This document shows positions 35,154-45,713 of a stretch of 64,000 nucleotides of DNA, one piece after another; within the stretch, counting starts at the first letter, position 1, and each line of letters starts with the position of its first letter. The position numbers and the translations under genes are program-made. Source of the stretch: Rhodospirillaceae bacterium (GTDB lineage Bacteria > Pseudomonadota > Alphaproteobacteria > Bin65); NCBI GenBank assembly GCA_011523655.1, contig WTGH01000041.1, positions 1 to 64,000 on the forward strand, in the 5' to 3' direction. The notes below the pieces were generated by a model. That model made no database searches. It had not been told where the DNA came from and saw nothing but the letters and a program-made list of their open reading frames with translations.

Positions 35154-37727
35154 TCAAGCCGCCGCGTCGGCGTCCGGCGCCGGCTTGAGCAGGCTGAAGA
35201 AGGCCGGGAGGGCGATCAGGTAGAGGGCGGCGGCGGAGAGCAGCAGGGTCTGCTGGCCGAACAGTACGTTGACGATCGGCACGGCGACCGCGCCGACGAC
35301 GGAGAAAGTGCCGTTGATCCCCCAGGCCCACAGGAAAAACCGCTCCTTGCCGAGGCGCGAGAGCATCGTCATGCCGGTCGGGAAGGGGAAGCCCATCAGG
35401 AAGGCCGCCGGCGCGATCAGCAGGATGCAGGTGGCGATGCGCAGCGGGTAGGGCCACTGGCCGATCGCGCCGAGCACCGGATCGAACAGCAGGGCGCCCA
35501 GCGCCACCAGCGCCGCGATGCCGAGGAAAATCCGGGGCATGACGCGCCGGCAATCCGCAACGAAACGCCCGCTGGCCAGCGAGCCCAGGCCGGAGAAAAA
35601 CAGCATGCTGGTGATCAGCACAGTCGCCGAAATGGTCGGGTTCGAGAGCGCCACCAGGAACTTGCCGATCAGGCCGACCTCGATGGTGATGTAGCCGGCG
35701 CCGAGGCAGAAGAAGTAGACGAAAATGCCGACCTTGCCGGGCTGGCGCGAAAAGATCGTGCGCCATCCCGCAGCCACCGGAATCATCATCAGGAAGACGC
35801 CGAAGATCGTCGCGATGACCAGAGTCGCCCAGAGCAGCAGATAGCCCCATTCGTCGGACACGGCTTCGAGCTGGTCGAGAAAGTGCGGGATTTCCGGCGC
35901 CTTGATATAGGCGGCGAAATAGGGCCGGTTGTCGGTCAGCGGGCGGGTGTCGAAGACGTATTTTTCCTGCACCTCGGCAAACTCGCCGGCCAGCATGTGG
36001 CTCAGCATCAGCCGGTAGAGATTCTGCCAGGTCGGCGCCGGCCGGTCCGCGTCCCTGCCGTCCGGCGCCCCGTGGCCCCCGGACCCGGCTTCGGCCTTGC
36101 CGACGATGAAATGGGAGGCCCGATAGGTCCGCCAGATGCGTGCGGCGTCCTGCGGATCGAATCGGGACGCACCGGCCGGGCCGCCGGGCGCGTGCAGCAG
36201 TTCCCACGACATGTCCTCCGACCACGCCGTCAGGGCCGCGGTCTCGGACGGGGTAAAGCCGTTCTTCTTGTACAGAACCGTGACGGTCGAGAGATAGGTG
36301 TGGAAGATGAAGAGCCTGTCCCGGGCCCTGTCGCCGTCGAGGCCGCGGGCCGCAGCGGCCACGGTGGCGAACAGCTTGGGCACCGATTTCGGCAGGTCCT
36401 CCTTGTTCCACAGGGTGATCGCGAGCACGCCGTCCGGCTTGAGCGCGCGCATGTAGTCCTGCAGGGTCTCCAGGGTGTAATTGTATTTCTCGACGATGGC
36501 GAAGCCGCCGGCGTGGCTGAGGCCGGTCGAATCGGCGAGGCTCAGGTCGACGACGTCGTAGCGGTCCCGGACCCCGGCGAGATGGAGCCGCCCGTCATAG
36601 GGGACGATCCGGACCTTGGCGTCGTTGAGCGGATTGCCGGTCAGGCGGGTAATCGGCCCGTCGCCGGTCAGCGCCCGGAGCAGCGCCGGATTGCTTTCGG
36701 CAACGGTGAGCGACCTGGCGTCGGCGGCGAGGCCGACGTTCGACGAGATGCCGCCGCCCAGCTGGACCACGAAGACGTCCGGCCGCTTCTTGACGATGTA
36801 GGGCGCGTACATCGGCAGGAATTCGAAATAGGCCTGCTGCGCCCGCGGGATCCGCTTCATCGCCCCGATGGGGCCGTCGGAATCGATGTAGAGCGCCAGA
36901 TAGGCGTTCTTCGGCATCGACTCGAGATTGACCGAGGCGTTGTCGCTCAGCCCCGGCGCAAAATGCAGGTAGGAACTGGCGTAGCCCTCGAGCAGGCCGA
37001 AGGGGGAATAATCGCGGTAGATGCGCTTCGAATCCGGGAACTTGCGGGCGTAGCTGACGCCCTTGAACTGGTTGACCTCGATCCGTGTGTGGCTTGCCGA
37101 GACCCACAGCGCGCCGGCGCCCAGCATGGCGGCGATGGCGAGCGGCACCCAGGCGCGCGCGGCGCCGAACCACACCGTCGCGGCGAGCGCCCACAGGCCG
37201 AAGGGGATCAGCAGGATCCAGTCCGGCGGCACGACATAAAGGCCGGCGAGGAAGACCAGCCCGCACAGGCCGGAGCCGGCGAGGTCGGCGAAGTAGACCT
37301 TCCCGAACACCGCCTGGCCGCGCAGGAATACCAGCCCGAGGAAAAGGGCGCCGGGCAGGAACGGAATGAAATAGACCAGAAACAGATAGAAGAGCCGGAA
37401 CTTCTGCTCCGGGTTGGCGACCAGCTCGATCGGGTTGAAGCCGAGCGACTGGGCGACGGCGTTCGACAGCAGCATGAGCGGTCCGAAAACGATGAGCGCG
37501 CCGGTAATCAGCGGCTCCCAGTATTTCCGGAAGGCCGGCATACTCACGCACATCGCCGCGCTCATCACGCCGAAGCCGAGCATGGCGATCGAGATCACGA
37601 ACGAGCCGAAATGCGACCAGGTTCCGACCGCGAAGACCCGCATGATGCCGATCTGCAGCGCGATGATCGCGCCGGCGATCAGACCGACCGAAACATAGAA
37701 CGACAGGTCGAGCGCGCGGCGCTCCAT
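35154..37727 (-). CDS. large membrane protein with spermidine-synthase-like domain
   Basis: About 857 residues from ATG 37727 (an in-frame TTG at 37757 is the alternative). N-terminal membrane block (about 6 helices), a soluble Rossmann-like middle region (VFVVQLGGGISSNVGLAADA, LTVAESNPALLRAL, YDVVDLSLADSTG) resembling spermidine synthase/methyltransferase folds, and a C-terminal membrane block of about 7 helices. The polyamine synthase acidic motif is degenerate, so aminopropyl transfer is doubtful. Related fused proteins are widespread in proteobacteria but functionally uncharacterised. Confidence 0.8.
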   Translation of the reverse strand: MERRALDLSFYVSVGLIAGAIIALQIGIMRVFAVGTWSHFGSFVISIAMLGFGVMSAAMCVSMPAFRKYWEPLITGALIVFGPLMLLSNAVAQSLGFNPIELVANPEQKFRLFYLFLVYFIPFLPGALFLGLVFLRGQAVFGKVYFADLAGSGLCGLVFLAGLYVVPPDWILLIPFGLWALAATVWFGAARAWVPLAIAAMLGAGALWVSASHTRIEVNQFKGVSYARKFPDSKRIYRDYSPFGLLEGYASSYLHFAPGLSDNASVNLESMPKNAYLALYIDSDGPIGAMKRIPRAQQAYFEFLPMYAPYIVKKRPDVFVVQLGGGISSNVGLAADARSLTVAESNPALLRALTGDGPITRLTGNPLNDAKVRIVPYDGRLHLAGVRDRYDVVDLSLADSTGLSHAGGFAIVEKYNYTLETLQDYMRALKPDGVLAITLWNKEDLPKSVPKLFATVAAAARGLDGDRARDRLFIFHTYLSTVTVLYKKNGFTPSETAALTAWSEDMSWELLHAPGGPAGASRFDPQDAARIWRTYRASHFIVGKAEAGSGGHGAPDGRDADRPAPTWQNLYRLMLSHMLAGEFAEVQEKYVFDTRPLTDNRPYFAAYIKAPEIPHFLDQLEAVSDEWGYLLLWATLVIATIFGVFLMMIPVAAGWRTIFSRQPGKVGIFVYFFCLGAGYITIEVGLIGKFLVALSNPTISATVLITSMLFFSGLGSLASGRFVADCRRVMPRIFLGIAALVALGALLFDPVLGAIGQWPYPLRIATCILLIAPAAFLMGFPFPTGMTMLSRLGKERFFLWAWGINGTFSVVGAVAVPIVNVLFGQQTLLLSAAALYLIALPAFFSLLKPAPDADAAA

Positions 37728-37828
37728 GCCGGCAGAATTGGCGGAGGAAACTGTCAAGGCGCCGGACTTTTCATCGAACCGAAGGCCGAATCCGTGTGGA
37801 CACGAATTGGAAGCGGCCAGCCGGCGCG

Positions 37829-37937
37829 CCCTTCGATACGCCCCGGATTACATCCGGGGCTACTCAGGGTGAGGGAGAGGGTAGGACAGGCCACAAACTC
37901 CCCTCATCCCGAGTAGGCGCGCCAGCGCCGTATCGAG
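37829..37937. repeat. imperfect palindromic intergenic repeat
   Basis: Outer arms CCTTCGATACG (37829-37839) and CGTATCGAGG (37928-37937). Inner arms CTACTCAGGGTGAGGG (37859-37874) and CCCTCATCCCGAGTAG (37900-37915) pair at 14 of 16 positions. A separate perfect hairpin CCCCGGAT-TAC-ATCCGGGG is at 37840-37858. Repeats of this design (TACGCCCCGGATTACATCCGGGGCTACTCAGGG) are scattered in alphaproteobacterial genomes between genes. Confidence 0.75.
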
Positions 37938-37991
37938 GGGTCGACCGGCCAAGGAAATCGTGTGTCTGCCCCACGCAAGTCGCAAATCGCC

Positions 37992-38966
37992 CTAGTCCCG
38001 GCCCCAGCGCGAAACGGTCTTGCCGCCCCGATACTTGGTGAGCGCCACGAAGCTCACCTTGCGCTTGCAGCGCTGTTTTTCCGCCCGGCTGCATTGGGCG
38101 GCATAGATATCGTGCCGCTTGATGCGGATGCGGCCGGTCTCGCTTCTTGTCTTGGTCAGCTTGAGCAATGACTGGGCGCCGGGCGGGCCGACCGGGATGA
38201 CCATCACGCCGCCGTCCGCCAGCTGCTTCACCAGCGGCGGCGGGATGTGGTCGATGCCGGCGGTCACGATGATCTTGTCGAAGGGCGCATGCTCCGCCCA
38301 GCCGAAATAGCCGTCGGCGGTCTTCCGCAGGACCCGGGCGAATTCGATATATTTGGCATCGGTCAGCTTGTCGAGGATCCGGTCCGTCGACTCGGAAAGG
38401 GACGGAATGATCTCCACCGAATAGACGTGCGGCGTCAGATAGGTCAGGAGCGCCGCCTGATAGCCGGAGCCGGTACCGATCTCGAGCACCCTGTCGCCGG
38501 GCTGGACATCCAGTTCCGAGGTCATGCGGCCCACGATGTGCGGGCCGGAAATCGTCACGCCGCAGCCGATATCGAGAAAGGTATGGGCGTAGGTCCGCGC
38601 TGCGCTGCCGCTGCGGGAAAACTCTTCGCGCGCGGTCGCCAGGAAGGCGCGCTTCTCCTTGTCCCGCCACAGGTCGAAATTCTCGATCATGGCGAGATAG
38701 CGCTCCCACTTCGCGCGCAGGAAGTCCGGCTTGTCGCCCCGGGCCTTGTGCATGAAGGCGGCGAAGGTCTCGAAATCTTCCAGCGGCGGGCTGAAGCCGG
38801 AATCGGAAGCGCCGCCGGCGCCGGTCGCCGGTTCGCCGGTGACCAGAATCGTGTCGGCAATCCGGGCGCAGCCGGCGGCCTCGGCCGACAAACCGGCCAA
38901 GAGGACCCCGACAATAAAGACAGGGGCGGCAGCCGCCACCCGGATGTGCGGATGCGCAAAACGCAT
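37992..38966 (-). CDS. exported protein-L-isoaspartate O-methyltransferase-like protein
   Basis: 324 residues. A hydrophobic signal segment (about 8-30) is unusual for this family, which is normally cytoplasmic. The methyltransferase core has VLEIGTGSGYQAALLTYL (SAM motif I), VYSVEIIP (II), AEHAPFDKIIVTAGIDHIPP (post-II) and GGVMVIPVGPPG. The N-terminal 100 residues before the core are extra. PCMT repairs isoaspartyl damage in aged proteins; an exported version would act in the periplasm. The last 45 residues are basic and Cys-containing. Confidence 0.82.
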   Translation of the reverse strand: MRFAHPHIRVAAAAPVFIVGVLLAGLSAEAAGCARIADTILVTGEPATGAGGASDSGFSPPLEDFETFAAFMHKARGDKPDFLRAKWERYLAMIENFDLWRDKEKRAFLATAREEFSRSGSAARTYAHTFLDIGCGVTISGPHIVGRMTSELDVQPGDRVLEIGTGSGYQAALLTYLTPHVYSVEIIPSLSESTDRILDKLTDAKYIEFARVLRKTADGYFGWAEHAPFDKIIVTAGIDHIPPPLVKQLADGGVMVIPVGPPGAQSLLKLTKTRSETGRIRIKRHDIYAAQCSRAEKQRCKRKVSFVALTKYRGGKTVSRWGRD

Positions 38967-39176
38967 GAAACGCCTTTCCCTTGGCGGAAAACCGCAGCTA
39001 CCGACGCCCGATCGGCATCCTGGGGAGACTGAGAATCGGCCTAAAACCGGCAGAAATATGACGCCTCCCCCTGACCCTGTCTATACGCGCCGACGCGGCC
39101 ATTGCTCAACCCGAACGCGGTCAAATACAGGTGAAGGCGGAAATGTCGACCGCGGAAATTGCGAAGCCGTCGGCGC

Positions 39177-40856
<1,680 letters not shown>

Positions 40857-41118
40857 GGTTTCGAAGGTTCGGGGGCGCAGTTCGGTGAAGGCGGCGGGTT
40901 GCGGCGCGAGATAGATCGGAACGGATGCGCAAGGCAGGCGCGGCGATGTCGCGGCGCCCTTCGGCACGGCCATTTTGCGCCGGCGCGCGTTTGTCGATGT
41001 TCGAAAAGGCCGTCTTGAATGGCGCAACCAGGCGGCTTACGCGGTGCGCGATCCGAACAGTTGCCGGTGCGGCGAAGACCGCGTAATTGTCGAGCGGCCG
41101 CACGGGAAAGCCAGGAAA

Positions 41119-42225
41119 ATGACCCTCTACGCAGATTCGCAATATCCGGTGCGAGAAGATCTCGACGCCGTTCATGCCAGACATCTCGATCAGTTGGCAG
41201 ACCCCGGCACCTGGGGTACCGGCGCGCAGCGCCTGGCGGTCGCCAGAGAGGTTCGCCAGGCGTGTTATGACGCGGGTACGCAGGAAGAACCGGAAGACAC
41301 CGGCCCGCTGAGCAACGTCAAACTGCCGGAGGCGGTCTGCGCGACGGTCCGGAAACTGGCTGTCGCGCCCAGGGATTTCGACGAGGATTCCTATGAAGAA
41401 GCCAGGGACGGCGGTCTCAGCGACGAGGAATATGTCGAAATTGTCGGCATCGTATCGCGCCTGACCTGCATGGATGTGTTTGCCCGCGGCATTGGGGTTC
41501 CGCTACGTCCCCTGCCGGCCGCGCGCGACGGCCGTCCGTCCCGGGTCCGCCCCCGGGTCGCCAGGAAGGAAATGGCCTGGGTGCCCACCGTTCCGAACCT
41601 CCCCGAGGGCGGCGAGGAGGCCGCCGAGATGTACGGCGAGGACTATCGGCCCTACATCATCCGGTCGGTCAGTCTGGTGCCGGATGAAGTGCGGCGGCAT
41701 CTTGAACTGGAAGAAGTGCAATACCTTCCAATGAAGAGTATTTTCATCAAGGATTTTCAGCATCATGAGGGGTTCACACGCGCCCAGGTCGAACTGATTG
41801 CGGGCCGGGTATCCGCCCTCAACGAGTGCTTCTACTGAACAGCGGGCCACGCCTGGTTCCTCCGTGAGAGTGGACGCGTAACCGGCCTCACCGTCAATCT
41901 GGCGGCACTGCTCGACCCGGATCAGGACAGCGGGGTGCCCGGCGGCAGGGAAATCCTGGCCTTTGCCGATGCCGTCATCGGACCCGACCGGGCCGCACTG
42001 GACCGGGCGCGGCAGAACCTCGCCGACGCCGTCGGGCCGGTGGCGGTATCGGCGGCGGCGGCCATTGCCGCGACCTTCACCAAGAACGATCGCATGGCCA
42101 ATGGCACCGGCATTCCGTCCGAGCTGAAAATGTTGCGGAATTCCAGGGAGATCCGGGCGGAACTCGGGTTAAATGTCTTCCGGTCGTCGGCGAGCACGTT
42201 CAGGCACTATCCCGACGACAGATAG
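41119..42225 (+). CDS. alkylhydroperoxidase (AhpD)-related selenoprotein, UGA decoded as selenocysteine
   Basis: 368 residues if the TGA at 41836-41838 is read as Sec240. The frame is uninterrupted before and after, and the junction reads ALNECFY-U-TAGHAWFLRES, which is the AhpD/carboxymuconolactone decarboxylase redox motif CxxCxxxH with U in place of the second Cys (C237, U240, H244). Downstream residues (GREILAFADAVIGPDRAALD, AAIAATFTKNDRMANGTGIP) continue a CMD-type helical domain. Start ATG 41119 has AGGA upstream. Small hairpins follow the TGA (for example GGGCCA-CGCC-TGGTTC) but no textbook SECIS is evident. AhpD-like selenoproteins are known. Alternative: a nonsense mutation at exactly this codon. 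Confidence 0.82.
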
Positions 42226-42253
42226 CCGGCCGGCGGAAGGCCGGCGCCGGGTT

Positions 42254-42832
42254 CTACTTCTCGATATAGCCGAGCGTGATCGGGTGCCCCTTTCGCTGTT
42301 CTTCCGCAGCCCCGGTGTGCTTTCCCGAGTTCCAGCCGACGGGGCGCAGCACGCGCTCGGCGAAGTCGATCGACTCCTGGTCGGTGACCGTTGCGATGGT
42401 ATCGTTCCAGCGGTTCAGGAAGCCGCCGACCGCGATCACCGCCAGTATCTCGATGATCTGGTCGTTCGAATAGTGCTTGCGCAGTTCGACGTAGTTCTCC
42501 GGTTCGACGGCGTTTGGCGAAACGCCCGCCGCAAACGCCAGGTCGAGGGCCGCCCGCTCGGCATCCGAAAATTCTGGAGAGGTCTGATAGGTCCAGAGCG
42601 CCTGGATTCTCTCATCCGCGACTCCGAGCTTATGGAGGTGGTAGGAGCCGTGGGACTGGCAATGCAGACATCCGCTTGCCAGGCTCGCGGCCGTGAAGAT
42701 CAGCTGTTTGAGTTCTCCGTCGATGCCGCGGCCCGGAAAGACGAGCCTCAGGAGATCGTTCACCATCTGCCGCAGTTCGGGCCAATGGTGCATCTCGAGC
42801 TGTTGCCGGCTTTCATATCCTGTCGCTGCCAT
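42254..42832 (-). CDS. carboxymuconolactone decarboxylase/AhpD-like peroxidase-type protein
   Basis: 192 residues, all-helical AhpD fold. The redox motif is SLASGCLHCQSHGSYHL: Cys55, Cys58 and His61. Later SPEFSDAERAALDLAFAAG and IIEILAVIAVGGFLNRWND match uncharacterised peroxidase-related CMD proteins. It could reduce organic peroxides with thiol donors. The gene converges on the candidate selenoprotein gene (28 bp between stops), so two proteins of the same fold, one with Cys and one with Sec, lie side by side. Confidence 0.9.
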   Translation of the reverse strand: MAATGYESRQQLEMHHWPELRQMVNDLLRLVFPGRGIDGELKQLIFTAASLASGCLHCQSHGSYHLHKLGVADERIQALWTYQTSPEFSDAERAALDLAFAAGVSPNAVEPENYVELRKHYSNDQIIEILAVIAVGGFLNRWNDTIATVTDQESIDFAERVLRPVGWNSGKHTGAAEEQRKGHPITLGYIEK

Positions 42833-42971
42833 AAGCTTCCTCCCGGGGCCGATCGTCGGCGGTGAAGCCAGTTTCCCGATCGGGTCGTCTATTGCAATAC
42901 GTTCATCGGCTGCAGCGGATCGCCGGCCGGCAGATCGGCGGTGGCTCGCCTCCGGTCGGCATGACGGTCGG

Positions 42972-43856
42972 TCACCTCCGCTTCCAGGCCCGCGGCGTCT
43001 GCCAGGTCCCGACCGCGACGCCGGCCAGGACGGTCAGGGTCGCGGCGATTTTTGTCCAGGTGACCGGCTCGGCAAGGAAAATTGCGCCCCAGGCCACGCC
43101 GACCAGCGGCGAAATATAGTTGTTCATGGCGGCGAAGTTCGGCCCGGTCCGCTTGATCAGCACGAAGAGCAGCAGAATGTTCATCACCGTGCTGAGCACC
43201 GACAGGGCGAGCAGAGCCAGGACGGGGACGAGCGCCGGTTTCGAGGCCAGCGGGTCGCCGATGCCGAAGGATACCGGGAGGAGCAATGCCGCCGCCAGGC
43301 CGAGCGACCAGCCCGCGCTGATGGCCGGGTCGACATTGCCCATGGCCCGCCGGGTAATGATCATCGAAACGGCGAAACAGGCCGCGCCGCCGATCATCAG
43401 CAACTGGCCGGTCAGCGCGCTGTCCAGCCCCCGGAGCGCCGCCGGCCCGAGCAGGATCAGTACGCCGGCGAAGCCGAGCGCCACGCCGGTCAGCTTGCGC
43501 CAGGTGAATTTGTCGTCGGAAAAGAAATGGGCGAGGCCGAGGGTGAACAGCGGCACGGTGGTGATCAGGATCGCGCTGAGACTGGTGTCGATATACTGCT
43601 GGCCGGTATTCATCATGACGAAGGGCATGGCGTTGCCGATCAGCGCGATCGCGAGCAAGGCGAGCCACAGCCGGCGTTCGCTCGGCGGCCGCTTGCCCAT
43701 GAGCCAGGCGACGCCGATCAGGAAGCCGCCGCCCAGCACGGTGCGGCACAGGGCCAGCGTCGCCGGGTCGAAGCCCGGCAGCGCCAGCTTGATGAACAGG
43801 AAGGACGAGCCCCAGACCGTGCCGAGCGTCAGAAGCATGAGATAGTTGACGAACAT
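42972..43856 (-). CDS. EamA/DMT-family exporter
   Basis: 294 residues, ten predicted helices made of two EamA repeats. WGSSFLFIKLALPGFDPATLAL near the N-terminus and NYISPLVGVAWGAIFLAEP in the second half are the usual EamA boxes. These proteins export metabolites such as amino acids or nucleosides. The substrate is not predictable. No partner gene in the same orientation. Confidence 0.9.
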   Translation of the reverse strand: MFVNYLMLLTLGTVWGSSFLFIKLALPGFDPATLALCRTVLGGGFLIGVAWLMGKRPPSERRLWLALLAIALIGNAMPFVMMNTGQQYIDTSLSAILITTVPLFTLGLAHFFSDDKFTWRKLTGVALGFAGVLILLGPAALRGLDSALTGQLLMIGGAACFAVSMIITRRAMGNVDPAISAGWSLGLAAALLLPVSFGIGDPLASKPALVPVLALLALSVLSTVMNILLLFVLIKRTGPNFAAMNNYISPLVGVAWGAIFLAEPVTWTKIAATLTVLAGVAVGTWQTPRAWKRR

Positions 43857-44056
43857 CGGCGGGTTTACGGTCGGGTCGCGGCGTCACGCCTTGGGCCGGG
43901 GCTCCGCAACCTAGTCCGGAACCGGCGTTGGCCGCTCGGCGCGTTGCGCACGCCCGATATGCGCGGCGCGTGGGCCGCTGCGCCCGGCCCGGCAAATCGA
44001 ATTCCTGCCCGGTCTGTGCTACAGTCGGCAGCGCGCCCGGACGGATCCGCCTGCCC

Positions 44057-44374
44057 ATGACCGGCATCGATACCAAGCCCCGCACCGATACGCGATCGGA
44101 GACGCGGAAGAAAACGCAGCGCCCGCGGCTGCACAAGGTCATCCTGCTCAACGACGATTACACGCCGCGCGAATTCGTGGTGCGGGTTCTCAAGGCCGTG
44201 TTCCGGATGAGCGAGGACCAAGCCTACCGGGTCATGATGACCGCCCATACGCGCGATGCCTGCGTCGTCGCCGTCTATACGAAGGATGTCGCCGAGAGCA
44301 AGGCGACCGAAGGCACGGAGGAAGGGCGCAAGGCCGGCCATCCCCTGACCTTCACCACCGAGCCGGAGGAATAG
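44057..44374 (+). CDS. clpS: ATP-dependent Clp protease adaptor ClpS
   Basis: 105 residues from ATG 44057. Core: PRLHKVILLNDDYTPREFVV (N-end substrate pocket with NDD), VFRMSEDQAYRVMMTAH and CVVAVYTKDVAESKA. ClpS hands N-degron substrates to ClpAP. In most Alphaproteobacteria clpA follows directly, but here the next segment is a repeat block and then a convergent gene, so clpA must be elsewhere. The unstructured N-terminal 25 residues are normal for the family. Confidence 0.95.
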   Translation: MTGIDTKPRTDTRSETRKKTQRPRLHKVILLNDDYTPREFVVRVLKAVFRMSEDQAYRVMMTAHTRDACVVAVYTKDVAESKATEGTEEGRKAGHPLTFTTEPEE

Positions 44375-44432
44375 GGCACCGACCGAATCCCCTTCTCCAA
44401 GGATTTCCCAGCGAAACAAGCACCGAACGAAT

Positions 44433-44554
44433 CCCCCTCCCCTTGGGGGAGGGGCTAGGGGAGGGGTCGCCTGCCGCCGCGCCGATTCCGCCCTAGGTGC
44501 TGCTGCATTCGCCGCATACCCCTCCCCCTAACCCCCTCTCCCAAGGGGAGGGGG
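44433..44554. repeat. paired inverted G/C-run repeats between convergent genes
   Basis: CCCCCTCCCCTTGGGGGAGGGG with CTAGGGGAGGGG (44433-44466) and the mirror arrangement CCCCTCCCCCTAACCCCCTCTCCCAAGGGGAGGGGG (44518-44554, written here as separate runs). Each arm is itself palindromic and the two arms can pair with each other. It stands between the clpS and CitE-like genes and may stop transcription from both sides. Same style as 17745-17772. Confidence 0.75.
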
Positions 44555-44603
44555 GACGAGCCTGTGTCCCTGGTTGCCTACGCCGCTCTGCCGGCAGTGC
44601 GCC

Positions 44604-45584
44604 TTACCCTTTCGCTGCGATCGCGTCCGCCATCGTCACGAGGTGTTCGGCCTGGCGGATCGAGGCATAGTCGATCAGCTTGCCGTCGAGGGCCGCGGCG
44701 CCGGCGCCGGCGGCTTCGCTTTCCTTCATGGCCGCGATGATCGCCCGGGCCTTCCCGACTTCGTCGGCCGGCGGCGTGAAGATGTCGTTGGCCAGGCCGA
44801 TCTGGCTCGGATGGATCGCCCATTTGCCGTCGCAGCCCAGCACGGCGGCGCGCTTGGCGTGGGCGGCGAATGCCTCCGCGTCGCGGAAGTCGCCGAACGG
44901 GCCGTCGCACGGCCGCAGCCCGTTGGCCCGCGCGGCAACCACCATGCGGGTGATCTCGTAGTGCCACATGTCGGCCCAGTGGAAATCGCGCCGGCCGCTC
45001 TCGTCCGGATCGGTCAGCACGCCGTAGTCCGGGTTGGCGCCGCCGATCTGCACCGTGCGCATCCGGGTCGAGGCGGCATAGTCCGCGGCGCCGAAATGCA
45101 GGCTCTCGTTGCGCGGGCTGGCGGCGGCGATGTCCGTGATGTTCTGCATGCCGAGCGCAGTCTCAATAATCAGCTCAAAGCCGACCCGCTTTTTCCGCCC
45201 CATCGCCAGCTCGACCTGGGAAACCAGGGCATCGACCGTGTAGACGTCGGCGGCCGTCCCGAGCTTCGGAATCATGATCAGGTCGAGCCGTTCGGAGCAG
45301 TTCTCCAGCAGGTCGACGACGTCGCGATACATGTAGGGCGTATCGAGTCCGTTGATCCGCACCGAAAGCGCCTTGTCGCCCCAGTCGCAGTCGCCGATCG
45401 CCTCGATGACGTTCTGGCGGGCCTCCGGCTTTTTGTCCGGCGCGACCGCATCCTCCAGATCGAGAAAGACGATGTCGGCGTCGCCGGCCGCCGCCTTCTC
45501 GAAAAAGCGCGGGCTGGAGCCCGGAACGGCAAGTTCGCTGCGGTTGAGCCGCGCCGGCGCCGGCGCGATCTGGGTGTGGGACAT
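44604..45584 (-). CDS. HpcH/HpaI-CitE family lyase (malyl-CoA lyase-like)
   Basis: 326 residues from ATG 45584. RSELAVPGSSPRFFEKAAAG, DIVFLDLEDAVAPDKKPEAR, SVRINGLDTPYMYRD and LIMIPKLGTAADVYTVDAL are the CitE/malyl-CoA lyase boxes, with the Mg2+-binding Glu/Asp residues present (ETALGMQNI, GAADYAASTR). The C-terminus GCDGKWAIHPSQIGLANDIF supplies the CoA-site lid. The best match I recall is L-malyl-CoA/beta-methylmalyl-CoA lyase, which cleaves or forms malyl-CoA from acetyl-CoA and glyoxylate. It could use glyoxylate from GlcDEF. Confidence 0.9.
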   Translation of the reverse strand: MSHTQIAPAPARLNRSELAVPGSSPRFFEKAAAGDADIVFLDLEDAVAPDKKPEARQNVIEAIGDCDWGDKALSVRINGLDTPYMYRDVVDLLENCSERLDLIMIPKLGTAADVYTVDALVSQVELAMGRKKRVGFELIIETALGMQNITDIAAASPRNESLHFGAADYAASTRMRTVQIGGANPDYGVLTDPDESGRRDFHWADMWHYEITRMVVAARANGLRPCDGPFGDFRDAEAFAAHAKRAAVLGCDGKWAIHPSQIGLANDIFTPPADEVGKARAIIAAMKESEAAGAGAAALDGKLIDYASIRQAEHLVTMADAIAAKG

Positions 45585-45713
45585 GGCGGAGCCTGCTCGA
45601 ACGGGGATGACGCGGCGCACCATAGGAGGCGCGCTCAAGCCTTCGGAATCTCGAAAGTGTCGCGCCGGCCGGCCGCGCCCCAAAGCGGCCGCACCGGTCC
45701 GCGCGATGGACGG

